DNA of 64,000 bases. Origin: Actinomucor elegans (lineage: Eukaryota; Mucoromycota; Mucoromycetes; Mucorales; Mucoraceae). Location of the stretch: positions 1,364,001-1,428,000 of the forward strand of contig JAMSLZ010000007.1 in assembly GCA_026027325.1 (NCBI GenBank), in the 5' to 3' direction. Positions 24,316 through 36,327 of this stretch are shown here, piece by piece (position 1 is the first letter of the stretch; the number at the start of each line of letters is the position of its first letter). The notes under the pieces are model-generated. The model was not told the origin of the DNA, ran no database searches, and was given only the letters and a program-made list of their open reading frames with translations. Made by a program: the position numbers and the translations under genes.

Positions 24316-25370
24316 ATGCCCATTCTCGAAGTGATTGAAGACGATTCGAGTCCTTTTCTTATTAACACACCAAAGCCAGACTTTGAAAAACTCACAAAAG
24401 AAGAGCAGACAGCATTACTAGACCACATTAGTTCACAAGTAGCAAATGATCCCGAGACATTTGAACGAATCGCTTCCAACTTTTTACAGCAGGCCACTCA
24501 ACAAGATTTTAATACAGTCAATGTACAACCACAACCGGGATTTGTTTGCAAAACTCATGTTGTATCCAGTCAATCTCCTCAATACAAAGTAGGCACTGTT
24601 GTATATATCAATATCTGTCATGCAGCTGCTATTCCTGCACCTTCTATAGCCAGCGAACAAGAGATTCAAAAAGCTTTGAATGCAGAACCCGATTCGACTT
24701 ATAAAGTGCCTCTCAGTATGGGTCAGCCTAGAAAAGGCGATCGAGGTAAAAGAGAGAGAGAGATAAAAAAAAAAGAGACGCGTCAATACTTAATATTGAG
24801 CTGGTTTAAATAGATGCCTTGATCATGGATGCTTGTATTCATACGCAACCTTACTTGAGAAGTGAGAAAGACTTGGATTTTCGACTTTATTTGTTGGAGC
24901 TATCGATGGAATATGTAGAAGACATTGTCTCTGTGAGTCTAAGCCGAGAATTTACGATGCCTACAGCCAAATCCATAGGTGTGATTCCTACGCGCGTTTT
25001 GAGGCTGCCTAAACCTTCATTAATCACTGCTATTCGTACGGAATTGAAAGATGTTTGGACGTTGCAGCCTACATTCACTGTCAATCAGAATCAATTGGTA
25101 GTTATCATTCCAATGCCGGATAAAGTAAGTTTTTGTTAATGTAACCTCTATTTGTTACTCATTTATTATTAGAATGTAAACTCGTGGAGTGTGGATATCA
25201 CTTCAAAAAACTTTATAGAGTTAACCATTGGTAAACAGATGCATCGGATCCCTTTAAAGGCCTATGAAATAGCTGATATTCAGGATACAGCGAATAAAGT
25301 TGACTTTTATACCAAGAGTCAAGAGCTAGTGGTTGAATTGACCTTGATCAATAGATCACAATATCTGTAG
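24316..25370 (+). CDS. PIH1 domain protein (PIH1D1/Nop17-like, R2TP subunit)
   Basis: Exons 24316-24745, 24814-25124 and 25173-25370 encode 312 residues. The PIH1 domain spans roughly residues 60-195: QPGFVCKTHVV, then VVYINICHAAAIPAP, PLSMGQPRKGD, and DACIHTQPYL after the first splice. The C-terminal 80 residues form a CS-like beta domain (NSWSVDITSKNFIELTIG). PIH1 proteins bridge Rvb1/Rvb2 and Hsp90 with Tah1 in the R2TP complex, which assembles box C/D snoRNPs, RNA polymerase and PIKK complexes. The start ATG at 24316 precedes an acidic leader with a DDSS stretch. The TPR-MYND gene follows in tandem 163 nt downstream. Confidence 0.85.
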
Positions 25371-25533
25371 ATATTTAAAATAAATATAAATAATAATGCC
25401 ACGTCAACTTTTTATTGGTCTAAAACATCTCCTCGGCCGTCCTCTGCGTCTGCGTCAATATTTTCAAGGGCATATTTAACCCATTGAACCCAGCACTTTT
25501 CTTCTTCTTCTTTCTTATTCACTTACATATAAA

Positions 25534-26872
25534 ATGACCGAAGTTACCACTGCCCCTGCTCAATCTGATAACGAAATTGTTCTTTCTCAAGGTGTTGAAG
25601 TTGAGGGAAGCGAATATCAAGATCGTTTCCTCGAAGGTTCTCAACGTATCGTGCCTTACGATTTATTAGAAGCTCGTGGCCATGCTGACAAGTGTACTGA
25701 CCCTGACGCAAAAACCTACAGAGAAGCCAAGGAACTTTTCCGTAAAGGTTACGAACTTTGCATGACCATTCCTCGATCGCTTGATGATGATGTTTTGGAA
25801 AAGTACGAAGAAGATATCAAGACTGCTTCAGAAACCATGGTTCAAGCTTGGATTATGGATGACAAGGCTGCTCCTATGTCAGAACGTATCTTGATTTTGG
25901 GCCAACAGTTTGAAAAAGTGCTTTTGAAGCATATTCCTGAAGAAGAAAAGGAAGGTTTCTTTGTCAAGGACAGTCTTTTGTTTTCTGCCTGGATTTTATT
26001 GGTTGGAAGACAATTTAAGCACTGGTAAGTTAATTCATATATGGTGAGAGACGGTGAACTAAAGTTCTTTATAGTATTACCACTTTGTCATTGGCTATTG
26101 ATACCTATCCTGACCTTCCTGCACGCGTCTTTTTCCTTCGTGCATCATGCTATCTTTCCATGAACAAACTCAGGTATGTAATAAAGCGCGATTTGGAATT
26201 CCTTTTACACCCTAAACTCACCATGTTCATCATAGACTGGGTGTGAAAGATTTGGAAAAAGCTTTAGAAAGAGATCCCAAGTTCAGTGTAGCTTACTCTG
26301 TGCTTGGTTCTGTTTATTTGGCTATGGAAAATGAACGTGAAAACGCTATCAAAAACTACAAACTCTACCTTCAAAACGGTCACCCCGATACTAACGATAC
26401 CGTGCACGCTCTCTACGCCCTCTCTGTGCTGGTTAACCACAAGAAGCGCAAGAACGAAGCCAGTGAATACTATAAAAAGGCTAAGCAAGCTGAAGAGCGT
26501 TTCAAGGAGCTTTACGGTGCTCATACTGGTTTGAGTGAAACCAAGCGTAATGCAATCTTGGCTCACGAGTCCAGTGAAGAGGCAGAGCGCTTGATCGCTG
26601 CTTATCAACCCAAGAGACAATACGATCAAAAGATGCAACAATTGATTCAATCTGGTATTTTAAACACAAGCTTCCCCCCCAACCCTAAACGTTGCTCGCA
26701 TTGTGCTGCTACACATGCCAAGGATAAGCCTGAACAGGCATTGTTGGCTTGTGGTGCTTGCCGATCCATTTGGTATTGTTCTCGCGAATGCCAAGTGGCT
26801 GATTTCAAGGCTTCCCACAAGGGTCAATGTAAGCAAATGCTTGCTTTGAAGGCGGAAGAACAGAAAAAATAA
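25534..26872 (+). CDS. TPR and MYND-type zinc finger protein
   Basis: Exons 25534-26024, 26075-26173 and 26236-26872 encode 408 residues. The middle has tetratricopeptide-like helical pairs (ITTLSLAIDTYPDLPARVFF; LEKALERDPKFSVAYSVLGS; then NAIKNYKLYLQ). The C-terminus is a MYND zinc finger: CSHC, then CGAC, WYCSRECQ and H-x3-C. MYND fingers bind proline-rich partners. There is no SET domain, so this is not a SMYD methyltransferase. The pattern suggests a protein-protein adaptor, but the real function is unknown. Both introns (50 and 62 nt) restore reading phase exactly. The 5' flank contains a TTC/CTT-rich tract just before the ATG. Confidence 0.85.
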
Positions 26873-27255
26873 AGGGCGTTGTCTATATATAAACCAATTC
26901 GTAATATTTTCCTATATAATCCACAATAAAAAAAAATTTGCTTTCTTCTCTTTATACCTAACTTTCTTTATCATACTGCGGTTAAACAAAAGTTCCAATA
27001 GACGTAGTAGCTGATTCAGAGCATAAAATACTTGTGCGACTTTTGTTCGAGGTTAGTGGATTAAATTTTCGATAGTTGTATGGATAACGCGCTATGCCAG
27101 TTACTTATACTATGGATATGTATTTAAAAGTGATAGAGGTTACAATTTTATTTTAAAGGAAACAAGCTTTGAAAAAAAAATCGCATTTAGAGTCTCAATT
27201 ACGTTGGAAATTTATATCGATTTACTCTCAATAGTATAGTTGCAAAACTACATTT

Positions 27256-27295
<40 letters not shown>

Positions 27296-28314
27296 AACAG
27301 TTGAGATATATGTACGGTTTTATTCGATGCATCAGCTCATCACGAGCATGAAGTACTGATTCAATGTTGACATTAGACCGAGATCGGTCGAGAGATTTAT
27401 ATAAAATACAAACAATTTACAATTACATAATCCTTAACGTATGCAAAATGTTTGTTAAATGCAACTTCTAATTAATGTAACAACTCATCCGAAATATCAA
27501 TTTAAAAAAAAATAACTAGATACAACATTTGAAGGTGAACGACTGAAATTTGCTTGCTATATCGATTGAGGCTAAAAGCTTATATACTATCACTGAAAAA
27601 TGAAATTATAAAGTGGAAGATATTTATCACAAATTTATAATGCAATATGTTCATTTATATTATAGATAATTGAATGTGCTTTGATTTAGACGACTAAATT
27701 GTTATACGGTCAGAGTTATAAGGCACTTTTATTTTATTTTTTCATCATAGTTTATAACCATAAAGGTTTACTCATCAAAACCAATGTGTCTTGAGCTTTA
27801 TATTTTTCGAAGCTCAAAGTTGTACTTTAGTTTCTTGTTGATTGAGAACAGACATCATAACTTTGTTATCGGTGATGTATTCAGTCCCAGCTGGTCGATG
27901 AAACTAATGAATGTGTGTATGAATGTCGATGGCTGTAAAGGACAGTAATGGACAAAGATTTATAAAGGTGTATACCGAATATACTGTCTTTCTAATAGGT
28001 GCTGGACAAGTCATTGGGGTTGTATGGCAGCAACTTTGTCAGTTGTCACGAAAAAAAAACACTTCTTTTGTCCTTTTAAGCGGTTATTATTACCATATCC
28101 ACTATTAAAAGTTCCATGTAAAATAAACTGCTACGTTATTGTGCATATGTGGTAATGAAATAAAGTGTCAGTTAAGTCTATAATGTAGATCCGTATGGAA
28201 AGACCGGCCGGCCCTGATATAAAGATCCGTCCGTCGGTTAAAGGCCCTAGTGAGGTTCCTATCATATTGATATACCCAAATCATATACCATGACCCATCT
28301 ATCTATTTATTGAT
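26873..28314. other. intergenic with poly(A) run and dispersed repeat copy
   Basis: No gene seen. A run of about 34 A ends near 27293. Directly after it, at about 27330-27405, lies a good copy of the dispersed repeat (GACATTAGACCGAGATCGGT, then CGAGAGATTTATA). Confidence 0.5.
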
Positions 28315-29253
28315 TTAATATGCTACATTCAACTGAAGTTTATAGGTTTCAGGTCTATTGTTTAAAATGAAATCGGTATTATGGAAAGAACGAACGCAAC
28401 GCCATGCTTCACTTTCTGAATCAAATTTGACCAAGAACTTTGAAACTGTTGATTGTTCCTTACTAAAGCAAAAGTGAGTTTTACTATACAAAATACATAT
28501 TAACACACTTACGTCTTTAATTGTAAAACATTATCGGGTGCACCTTCAACAGGAAAGAAGTTTCTAGATCTCAAGTAACCCAAAAGATGTTCAGGTCGTG
28601 TTCTTGTGGGCAATCCAGTGATAATCACAGAACGGCCAGATGCATTGGTAGCGTCAGTCATAGAAGTCAATTCAGGACGACGGAAAGCGCTCATGATATC
28701 ATTTACATTGCTGTTGTTGCTGCCGATGTAGTTGGCTTTAAGAATGTTGCCGCCCAAGGTACGTCTGTGAGCATATTCCAATAAACGACGTGCATCTTCA
28801 GCATTGCTCATGACAACAACACATCTTCCGAAAAAGTGAAATTCATTATTGCGGCAAAAAGTCACTAAAGAAACAGTTTTTAAGCTACTATTTGTTGATA
28901 TCGTTAGGTTGCAATATCTTACTTTCAACAATGTTTTTATCGCCTTTAGGGAATGCTTCTCGGGCTAATTTATACACGTCTTCAGTGGTCGCTGTGTGTG
29001 GCAAAGCGTCGATTTGTACAAAACGAGTGGGTTCTCTATGATCTTTGTATTGTTGACGCTGCTTCCAGACTTGGCCAATGAATTTATCAGTCAAAGATTC
29101 GGCAAAGTTCTTCTTTGTAGGCTCGTTATGAGTCGTAACAGTTTGCAATCGCACAGCAGAACTGTGAAGAGAACGTTGACATACTTTCAAAACGATTGAT
29201 TTCTGTTGTTGACGAAGTAAGGTATTGGCGATTTGACGTGTGGTGGAAGCCAT
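28315..29253 (-). CDS. mitochondrial protein with two RRM-like domains
   Basis: Exons 29253-28923, 28864-28513 and 28462-28315 encode 276 residues. The N-terminal 35 residues are basic and Ser/Gln-rich with LHSSAVRLQ, a likely mitochondrial presequence. The first RRM-like unit begins TRFVQIDALPHTATTEDVYK and continues through CVVVMSNAEDARRLL. The second begins RSVIITGLPTRTRPEHLLGY and ends with FLVKFDSESEAWRCVRSFHN. This points to a role with organellar RNA. I do not recognise an exact orthologue. Divergent from the eL28 gene, with 688 nt between starts. Confidence 0.75.
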
Positions 29254-29941
29254 ATTGGTTTTCTAATAAAGAGGGAAGAAAGAACGGACTTGGGCAAGGG
29301 CCCATTTCTCCGCTGGCCTGAAATAAGCGAAAATGAAATCAATAGTCACTTTTTGGTGTGGAGAAATAACAGGCAGTTTATGCTTTAGAGGGCAAGAAAG
29401 CGTGTATACTGCTGATAAACGCCCCACTCAACCCAACAAGTATAATCTGAAAATGTATACATCTTCAATTAAATAATCCATCTTTTTGTTTGCATTATTA
29501 TATAGACACTATTTCATTCTTTTGCTCAATGTTAACGGTTTTGGCAAGCGTGTTATAGTTATTCTTACTTTTAACAGCTCTTATACTTGGATGTTATAGT
29601 GCTACAGCTCTGATATTTGACAACAAACTTATATGAACTTGTTTTTTGTTAAGAGATGCATTTCTCAGTTATTAAGGCTTTGATCAGCACAGTTCTCGAT
29701 TGCTATGAGCTCTCAGCTGTCAAAAAATTAATCTTGTTCACCACGCGTAGATAAGCCACCAAACGTAGCAGCCAATAGAAAGAGCGATTTATCAAATTTT
29801 TCGCTGAAAAAATGGGTATAGACTTTTGAAGCCCAAAGTAACCAAAGAGTTTTTTTTCCTTTCTCTTTTCCCTAGTATATCGTAAGTAGTGGCTTGTTTT
29901 ATGATAGAAACGGATGAATTAATCCTTTGTCCATTAGAACA
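29254..29941. other. divergent promoter region
   Basis: Between the RRM gene (-) and eL28 (+). A T/C-rich stretch at about 29847-29876 lies 65-95 nt before the eL28 ATG, as is usual for ribosomal protein genes in fungi. No gene was found. Confidence 0.45.
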
Positions 29942-30496
29942 ATGAGTGCCGATTTGGTCTGGGCTATTATCAAGAACAACAACTCTTTCCTTGTTAAGCG
30001 TCAAAACGTTCAGTTCTCTTCTGAACCCGCTAACTTGAAGAACGTCAACTCTTTCAAGTACTCTGGTCTTGCCAACTACAAGGTAAAATAAAGCAGTAAA
30101 CCATCGATTAATAGAATTATAATATTGATGAATTATGATGATAGACTGTTGCCATCCTCCCTGCTTCTCGTGGTGTCCGCGTCACTACCCGCAAGGCCAA
30201 CAAGCAAAACTCTCCCAAGAAGTCTGCCAACACCGTTGTCATTGCCAAGACCCGTCGTCAAACTTCCAAGTCTGTCGCTAACTTGATTGCTCGTAGCCAA
30301 TACAGACCTGACCTCCGTGCCGTAAGTATTTGATTACGAAAGAAACTTTGAATTGATATCTAAAAAAAAAAAAAAACTTTTTTTATATCATCATTAGGCT
30401 GCTGTTGCTCGTGCCTCTGCTATCCTTTCTACTCAAAAGGCTCGCAAGGTCCACGCTAAGCGTGAAGCTAAGGGTGTCCGTGCCACCAAGGCTTAA
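29942..30496 (+). CDS. RPL28: 60S ribosomal protein eL28
   Basis: Exons 29942-30082, 30145-30321 and 30398-30496 encode 138 residues. The start MSADLVWAIIKNNNSFLVKR and the following NLKNVNSFKYSGLANYK are typical of eL28, as is the Lys/Arg-rich second half with KTRRQTSKSVANLIA. This protein is absent from Saccharomyces but present in most eukaryotes, including animals, plants and early-diverging fungi, which fits a non-Saccharomycotina fungus. It is a structural part of the large subunit in the cytosol. Codon choice is strongly biased to C-ending codons relative to neighbours, as expected for a highly expressed gene. Confidence 0.96.
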
Positions 30497-30633
30497 ATTG
30501 TTCGTTTTGGAATGAAATAAACTTTTTTTGTTATATAAAACCAACTAGATCAAATGTATATATATATTTATATATAAGAGAAAAGAGATAGAGCTGTTTT
30601 TTATTTATTTGTTCATTCGTGTATTTACAAGGT

Positions 30634-30903
30634 TTATTTTTGTTTCTGCTGTTGTTCTTCCAAAGATTTTAATCTATCTTCTAATTGATTCACGTAAGCA
30701 TCAGCTTCATCTCTGTATTCTTGGTATTCTAAATGCTGCCATAATAGTTGAAATCCCAAGGTTGTGGCGGAGGCTAAGACAGCGCATTTCACTAAAGGTG
30801 TACCATAAGAGTAATAGAAAGAGCCTGCACTTTTACTGGCGGGTGCTGTGCTATAGCAACGTCGGCTGATGATAGTGGGTGAAAGGGCTTTTTTCAATAG
30901 CAT
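30634..30903 (-). CDS. small mitochondrial-type single-pass membrane protein
   Basis: Single exon, 89 residues from the ATG at 30903; a longer in-frame start at 30963 is less likely, since it would add a hydrophobic leader before the presequence. The N-terminus (MLLKKALSPTIISRRCYST) is a basic, mitochondrial-targeting-like peptide with an RRCYS cleavage-like site. One hydrophobic segment (VKCAVLASATTLGFQLLW) follows, then a charged coiled-coil end (YVNQLEDRLKSLEEQQQK). This is the pattern of inner-membrane assembly or anchoring factors. I do not recognise the family. Convergent with eL28, with 137 nt between stops. Confidence 0.6.
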   Translation of the reverse strand: MLLKKALSPTIISRRCYSTAPASKSAGSFYYSYGTPLVKCAVLASATTLGFQLLWQHLEYQEYRDEADAYVNQLEDRLKSLEEQQQKQK

Positions 30904-32110
30904 TTTGAACAAATGGGGAAAAGCAAAAGAATAAAACAACTCAAAAGCACCTAGCAACACCACCTACCCCCTTCATTTTTGCACTCTGGAGGAGCTCAAA
31001 TGCGTCTGTAAGGTATAACCTCAAGTCCTATATTCAAAAATTTGACTGCATCTTGTCTCAAAACTAGTAAACTGGACAACCTAATAGCAGCGACTTCACG
31101 GCAGTTTGGAGAGAGTTTAGTTGATATGGAAACTAAGATTCTTGATTCACTGTTCACTTGGGACAAAAGCGAAACGTCTTTAAGCAAGCTGCTCATTATC
31201 TTTATTGGATGTCGGTATTTAAACATAGTGCTGTTGTTGTTGTTGCCATGCCACCACTACCATGCGTGCTGTATGAGAATTTCCCTTGGATTCAGTGGCG
31301 ACGTCCGATCGTCATCTATTACTGAAACTACATTAGACAAACGAGCAAGCCAACCTTTAATAATTTTACAGCAAAAAAAATACATGGAAAACATCTCAAA
31401 GTTGATGGATATCCCCCATTTTCCTTATCACTACAATACCAATAGATCAAGTCGTATAATGTTATAATTTAAATAGAAAGAGCAGATCTATTTTATGAAA
31501 ATAATAATTTAATTTACGCGGTTATCGTTTTTCCTGGCTATTTTGTAAATTCATCTTTACCTTAGGCCTCTTAAAGCTAGCCAAACATTCATACAGCCTT
31601 CAATATTGCCAAAGCTAAAAAAAAAAAAAAAAAAAAAAATGTTGAAGCGCGCAAAAGCATCTTCAACCATTATATCACCATCAACATTTACTCAAATAAT
31701 TAAAACAAAACATATAAATAAGACATTAATATGATTTTATACAAGTATATCAGAATAATAGTTATTTGGTTACTGCTTCTATATGGTAATTATATGTATC
31801 TAGTTGAAACATTATAGCTATTCTCTAACCGGATGATACGATTTGCTCCTATACTACAAGTTATATTGTAATTGTGCGATGTAATTATTATGTACAAAAT
31901 TTACCATGATCCATGGTTAACGGATGTGTGGGTTTTTTAGAGGTATAATATCAAGAAAAGCAAAGAAAAGCTCATTTAGTATAGGCAAACCTTTTTTTAA
32001 CCGGTTTGTCTAAGCTCTATAAGGGTGTAAATATGAATCACCTTCCTTTGGATATGAAAGTTTGCTTATGGTACTATAAAAGATGACAATATAAAGGTTA
32101 ACCTTTTATC
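30904..32110. other. intergenic, no confident gene
   Basis: Small open frames exist on both strands at 30996-31467 but none is recognisable or well supported. A run of over 20 A lies at about 31618-31639. A sequence just upstream of the PAN3 3' end, near 31998, contains an accggt palindrome but nothing else was seen. Confidence 0.4.
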
Positions 32111-34270
32111 TTATTTATTCTTATCTTGTTTAGTTTTTGTATATATATCATTAAAAGCAGCTGTTATACATGATTTTAGTTCTTTGTATGTTACAATGAT
32201 AGATGTTTGATCATCTCTTGAGGTTAATAATATCTTTTCATCTGCACCAGCATCAAGCTTATAGTTATAATGTATGTTAGTGTCTTGATTCATTTTGTTG
32301 ACGTAAGTACTTGCCTTGTTTAAACAAGAAGTGACATGAGCCATATCTACCACAGGCACACCAATTTCATTCACTTGGTGAAATACATAGTCGCGAAACA
32401 ATTTAATCATATAGCGATCTCCAGCCTCGGACCATCTTGGATCCTTTTCAAATCTAGTAGAGAAAGTTTAAACATTTTTGAATGACACTGTTTGCATGAA
32501 CAAAGACTTACTCTGGTCGTTCATCAACAAACCCAAGCTTGGACATTAAACGAACCAATCGGCTATTCTCTAACTCGTTGCTCAAGTTGCATTCCAGTGT
32601 ATCTGTATAACTAAGTGTATCTCTTTATTAGCACAACAGATCTAAAAAAAAAAAATTCTGGAGTGAACTTACTATTGACTGCCATTCAATTCATGTAATA
32701 AGCGAGGGCCGATCATGGTAAACACTTCATCAATCGATTTCGTCATCGAAGGTTTACCCAACAAATAATATGCGACATTTTTCAGGTCTGGTGAATAAAA
32801 CGTCGATATGTACTCGAATGATTGAATGATACTATTGCTGCTTTGCTGCTGCTGAGGCGAGTTACAAGCCAACGAAATCACCAATTTTCCAAATGATAGC
32901 AAATCTTCCTGCTGATGAATAGCACGTTCTTGATCAATATTGGTCGTATCGTATTGTAATACATCTACCAATCCCGGGCACCCTAAGCGAAGCCGGTTTT
33001 TACTGGTCATCAAGATCTTGGTAGGTTCAATGGTGCGAGCAGATAATCCAGCTTCATGGATGGTTTTGAGCGCTGAAGCAATCTGAGTAATAAAACTCCA
33101 CAAGGTCGGTTCAGGTACAGGAATACCATTGATGCCTGCTGCTTGAAATCTTGCATGCAATAATGCCTGGGCTTGTGGAGAAAAGTAGGCTTCAAACAGC
33201 GTGATTGAACAAGGATGATAGTCATAAACAAAAATCAAAGCTTATAGACTTTTTTGTAAGAAAAAGAGCGGGAGTCTACTATCGAATTTGTATACACTTA
33301 CATGAATCGCCAAATGCACGCGTCGTGAACGCTTCATGTATAGATACAATGTTGGCATGTTTTATTTTACGCCATTTCTTGACAATGGTCATAGCTTGTT
33401 CATTTACGAGTCGAAATCCTTCAATGCGTACCATGGTATAGTATTTACCGTTTGTGCGGCAGATGGCTTTGTAAACCCATGAAGCATGCCCCATGATTTG
33501 GCCTGGTTTTTCTTCTAATCGATACAGTGAATGATATACATGGACTTCTTCTGGTAATCCTGCGTCTTTTGCTAACATAAAAAAAATCAATTTTGCTGCA
33601 TTGATCCATGTCTATGCTATACTTTACCGGAAATACTGGCTTTTGTATATTCATTTCGTTTTTGCAATTGTTCTTTTAGGTTATCTGGAATATAAAAGGA
33701 CTGTATCATGCGTTGTTGGATAGACAGGTTTCCAATGTGAGGCAATGTCGGGGCGTATTGATGATACTGTGGCTATTGGGAAATAGAAAAACATAAGCTA
33801 TCGTTCTATGTTAAAGATGGAATACGTACGGCTTGATGTGGATGATGGTATTGAGAATTGTTCATATAAAAGAAAGGGTCATTTTGACCTGCACCAGGAC
33901 TCAGCATCATAGGTGTCGATGGCTGTTGTGGAGTATAGCTTTGAGGTATAAAGCCATTATTGTTAGCATCGAATGAAAACGAAGGTCTATGTTGATTAGA
34001 AGATAGTGGTGGAGCACTGAATCGATTTGTATTTATACTATAAACATTTTAAACAAATGATTAAATGAGTAGATCCTTTAGTTTTAATACTTACGTTGGT
34101 CTAGAAGATAACTTGTCTATTTCATTAAAGATATGTCAGTAATTTATGGTATACTTTACTTAAATAAGTTACCTTGCGTAGAATTGGATTTTGGTATGAA
34201 TACAGGCGCATCTGCTGAAACTGATCCTGTGTTTCTAAAGCTAACAGTCCTTAGTTTCACTCAAAAGCAA

Positions 34271-34305
<35 letters not shown>

Positions 34306-34714
34306 TATCCAAGTACCTCTCCGGGCTTTGTAAAGATAGAACAGTTGGTTTTTCCTATAAGTAAAGCATTGATATCAAATGGATTTCGTGATATATAAAC
34401 GAAATAGTTACTGTTTCGTGGTTGAACTCGCAACCTTTGTCTTGGAATTTACAAAAACCATGAATAATGACGTTTCTACACTGTCGTTTAGCTGTTGAAG
34501 GGCTCACTACATAAATATAAGAGAGGTTAATTAGAGTAACAATGTCGAAAATGAACATACATTTTGTCAACGTTTTTGTTGTTGGCGCGGTTGTAGTTGC
34601 TGCCGTGTTTGTTGCTGTGGTAGTAGTGGTACTAGTTGCATCAGTAGGAGATACGATTGGTATAACAGAAGAAGACTGTGAACGAGGCGTAAATGGTTGG
34701 TTAGAAGGATTCAT
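32111..34714 (-). CDS. PAN3: PAN2-PAN3 deadenylation complex subunit PAN3
   Basis: Multi-exon gene. Exon 1 (34714-34561) is Ser/Thr-rich. The next exon (from 34506) carries a CCCH zinc finger: CRNVIIHGFCKFQDKGCEFNH, with Cys, Cys, Cys and His in place. A PAM2-like motif (ADAPVFIPKS) lies near 34200 and should bind the MLLE domain of poly(A)-binding protein. Then come the pseudokinase (GQIMGHASWVYKAICRT; KWRKIKHANIVSIHEAF; FVYDYHPCSITLFEAYF), a coiled-coil and the C-terminal knob (RLVRLMSKLGFVDERPE; RYMIKLFRDYVFHQVNE). PAN3 recruits the PAN2 nuclease for initial poly(A) trimming. One intron holds about 30 T/A in a row. Exon boundaries after the zinc finger are approximate. Confidence 0.93.
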
Positions 34715-35507
34715 TTATGTGAGAAGAGGGGGGGAAAGAAGAAAGGTTTTATATTTTAATTGTACAAAAAAAAGCATATAAATCGATATATATTCCCAGC
34801 TGAATAATCTACTCGACGCAAGGAGCAAGTAAAAACATATCAATCTTTGTATCCAAAGACTTAGTTCAAGCTTCCAGTGGGGATTACCTTCTGTATTGCT
34901 TCAATATTTAGAAGCATTATTAGTAAGATAGTAGGTATATTTGATCATGACAATAGTAGATGACTTTGTGTTTCACGTGACTAGGCTTACTAGGCTTGCT
35001 CTTTTATCATTTTTTCATACGTTGACGCATTTTTTAGTTTAATAGATATGTTTTTGAGGAACTGCCTATAATTGAGGATTATTTCGTATGTTTAAAAGTA
35101 CTCATTCGATTTTTTTTCCTGGTATTCTTTACACAAGACCATAATATCAAATAGTCCTACTTTTTTACTCGGTCACTATTCGAAAATTTTATAATTCATT
35201 AAATATATTTTTCATATCATTCGATACGCATTGTAATTCTTTATAAACTCTAATAGCCCATCTAGTATATACTTTGAAATTTTAACTATAAAATAATTGC
35301 ATTAAAGTAAAAGACCACCTCGTATGTTTGACTTGGATCCTTTTCTGCCGATAATAGTTTAATCTCAGTTACCAATCACAATCATTTCCAGTTGATACCC
35401 CTCTTTAAACGTTCTATGGTTTAAGATATATGAGTATTTTTTTTAGGTCGACGCTTCCTTTCCCTTTCTCTTTTTTTTTCTTCTTTTTTAATTCAATTCA
35501 ATCAGCA
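34715..35507. other. divergent promoter region
   Basis: Between PAN3 (-) and Mago nashi (+). T- and CT-rich near the Mago start. No gene seen. Confidence 0.45.
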
Positions 35508-36253
35508 ATGGCAGGTGAAGAAGATTTCTACGTTCGTTACTAGTAAAGATCCTCCAGAAAACGCGTTATTTTTTGACTGTTATTCACAGTAATTCAATCT
35601 AGTTCAGGCCACAAGGGACGTTATGGTCATGAATTTTTAGAATTTGAATTTAGATCAGATGGTCTTTGTCGATATGCCAACAATTCCAACTACAGAAACG
35701 ATAGTTTGATCAAAAAAGAGAGTAAATATCAAACGTTAAATATTCTTTGCGTGTGTGTTTTTTAACATTCCATAGTGTACGTTAGTGCAGCTGTCATTGA
35801 GGAATTAAAGAGAATCATTGAAGACAGCGAAGTTATGAAGTAAATATTAACAAAGCGTCTACTTGTACCAAAAAAAACGCGTGGATCAACTCACATTATT
35901 GAACCTAGGGAAGATGATAGCCAGTGGCCAACCAAGAATGTAGTTGGTAGTCAAGAAATCGAAGTGCGTCTTGGTAATGAACATATTTCGTTCGAGGTAA
36001 TTAGGTTTTTATACACAAGCCAATGAGTATATCTAACCGAGATTTTCAATAGACTTCCAAGTTGAGTTCACTTGTTGAAGTGCAAGACAGTAAAGATCCC
36101 GAAGGCTTACGTGCCTTTTATTATCTTGTTCAAGATTTAAAGGCCTTTGTATTCTCTCTGATTTCATTGCATTTCAAGGCAAGTGCATTATTATAGTTGT
36201 GTGGACAGAAAAGAACTAACGTTTGTTTATTATAGATTAAGCCTATCAATTAG
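35508..36253 (+). CDS. MAGO: Mago nashi, exon junction complex core
   Basis: Six exons, 35508-35542, 35603-35721, 35776-35839, 35909-35996, 36053-36178 and 36236-36253, encode 149 residues, the expected length. Family sequence runs through every junction: [20 protein letters not shown], then [65 protein letters not shown] and HFKIKPIN. Mago pairs with Y14 in the exon junction complex and in nonsense-mediated decay. The last intron uses a GC donor (AAG|GCAAGT) with normal AACTAAC branch and AG acceptor. The gene converges with the HMG-box gene, with 74 nt between stops. Confidence 0.96.
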
Positions 36254-36327
36254 ATAAAGAGAAAGTTATATATATATATTCAAAAAATAATAAAAGAGTG
36301 TGTAATAAAACAAGATACATCTATGAA

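Noticed and set aside
31042..31467. Plus-strand 141-codon frame
   Set aside because: No family signal, no splice support and a competing minus-strand frame in the same place; probably chance.
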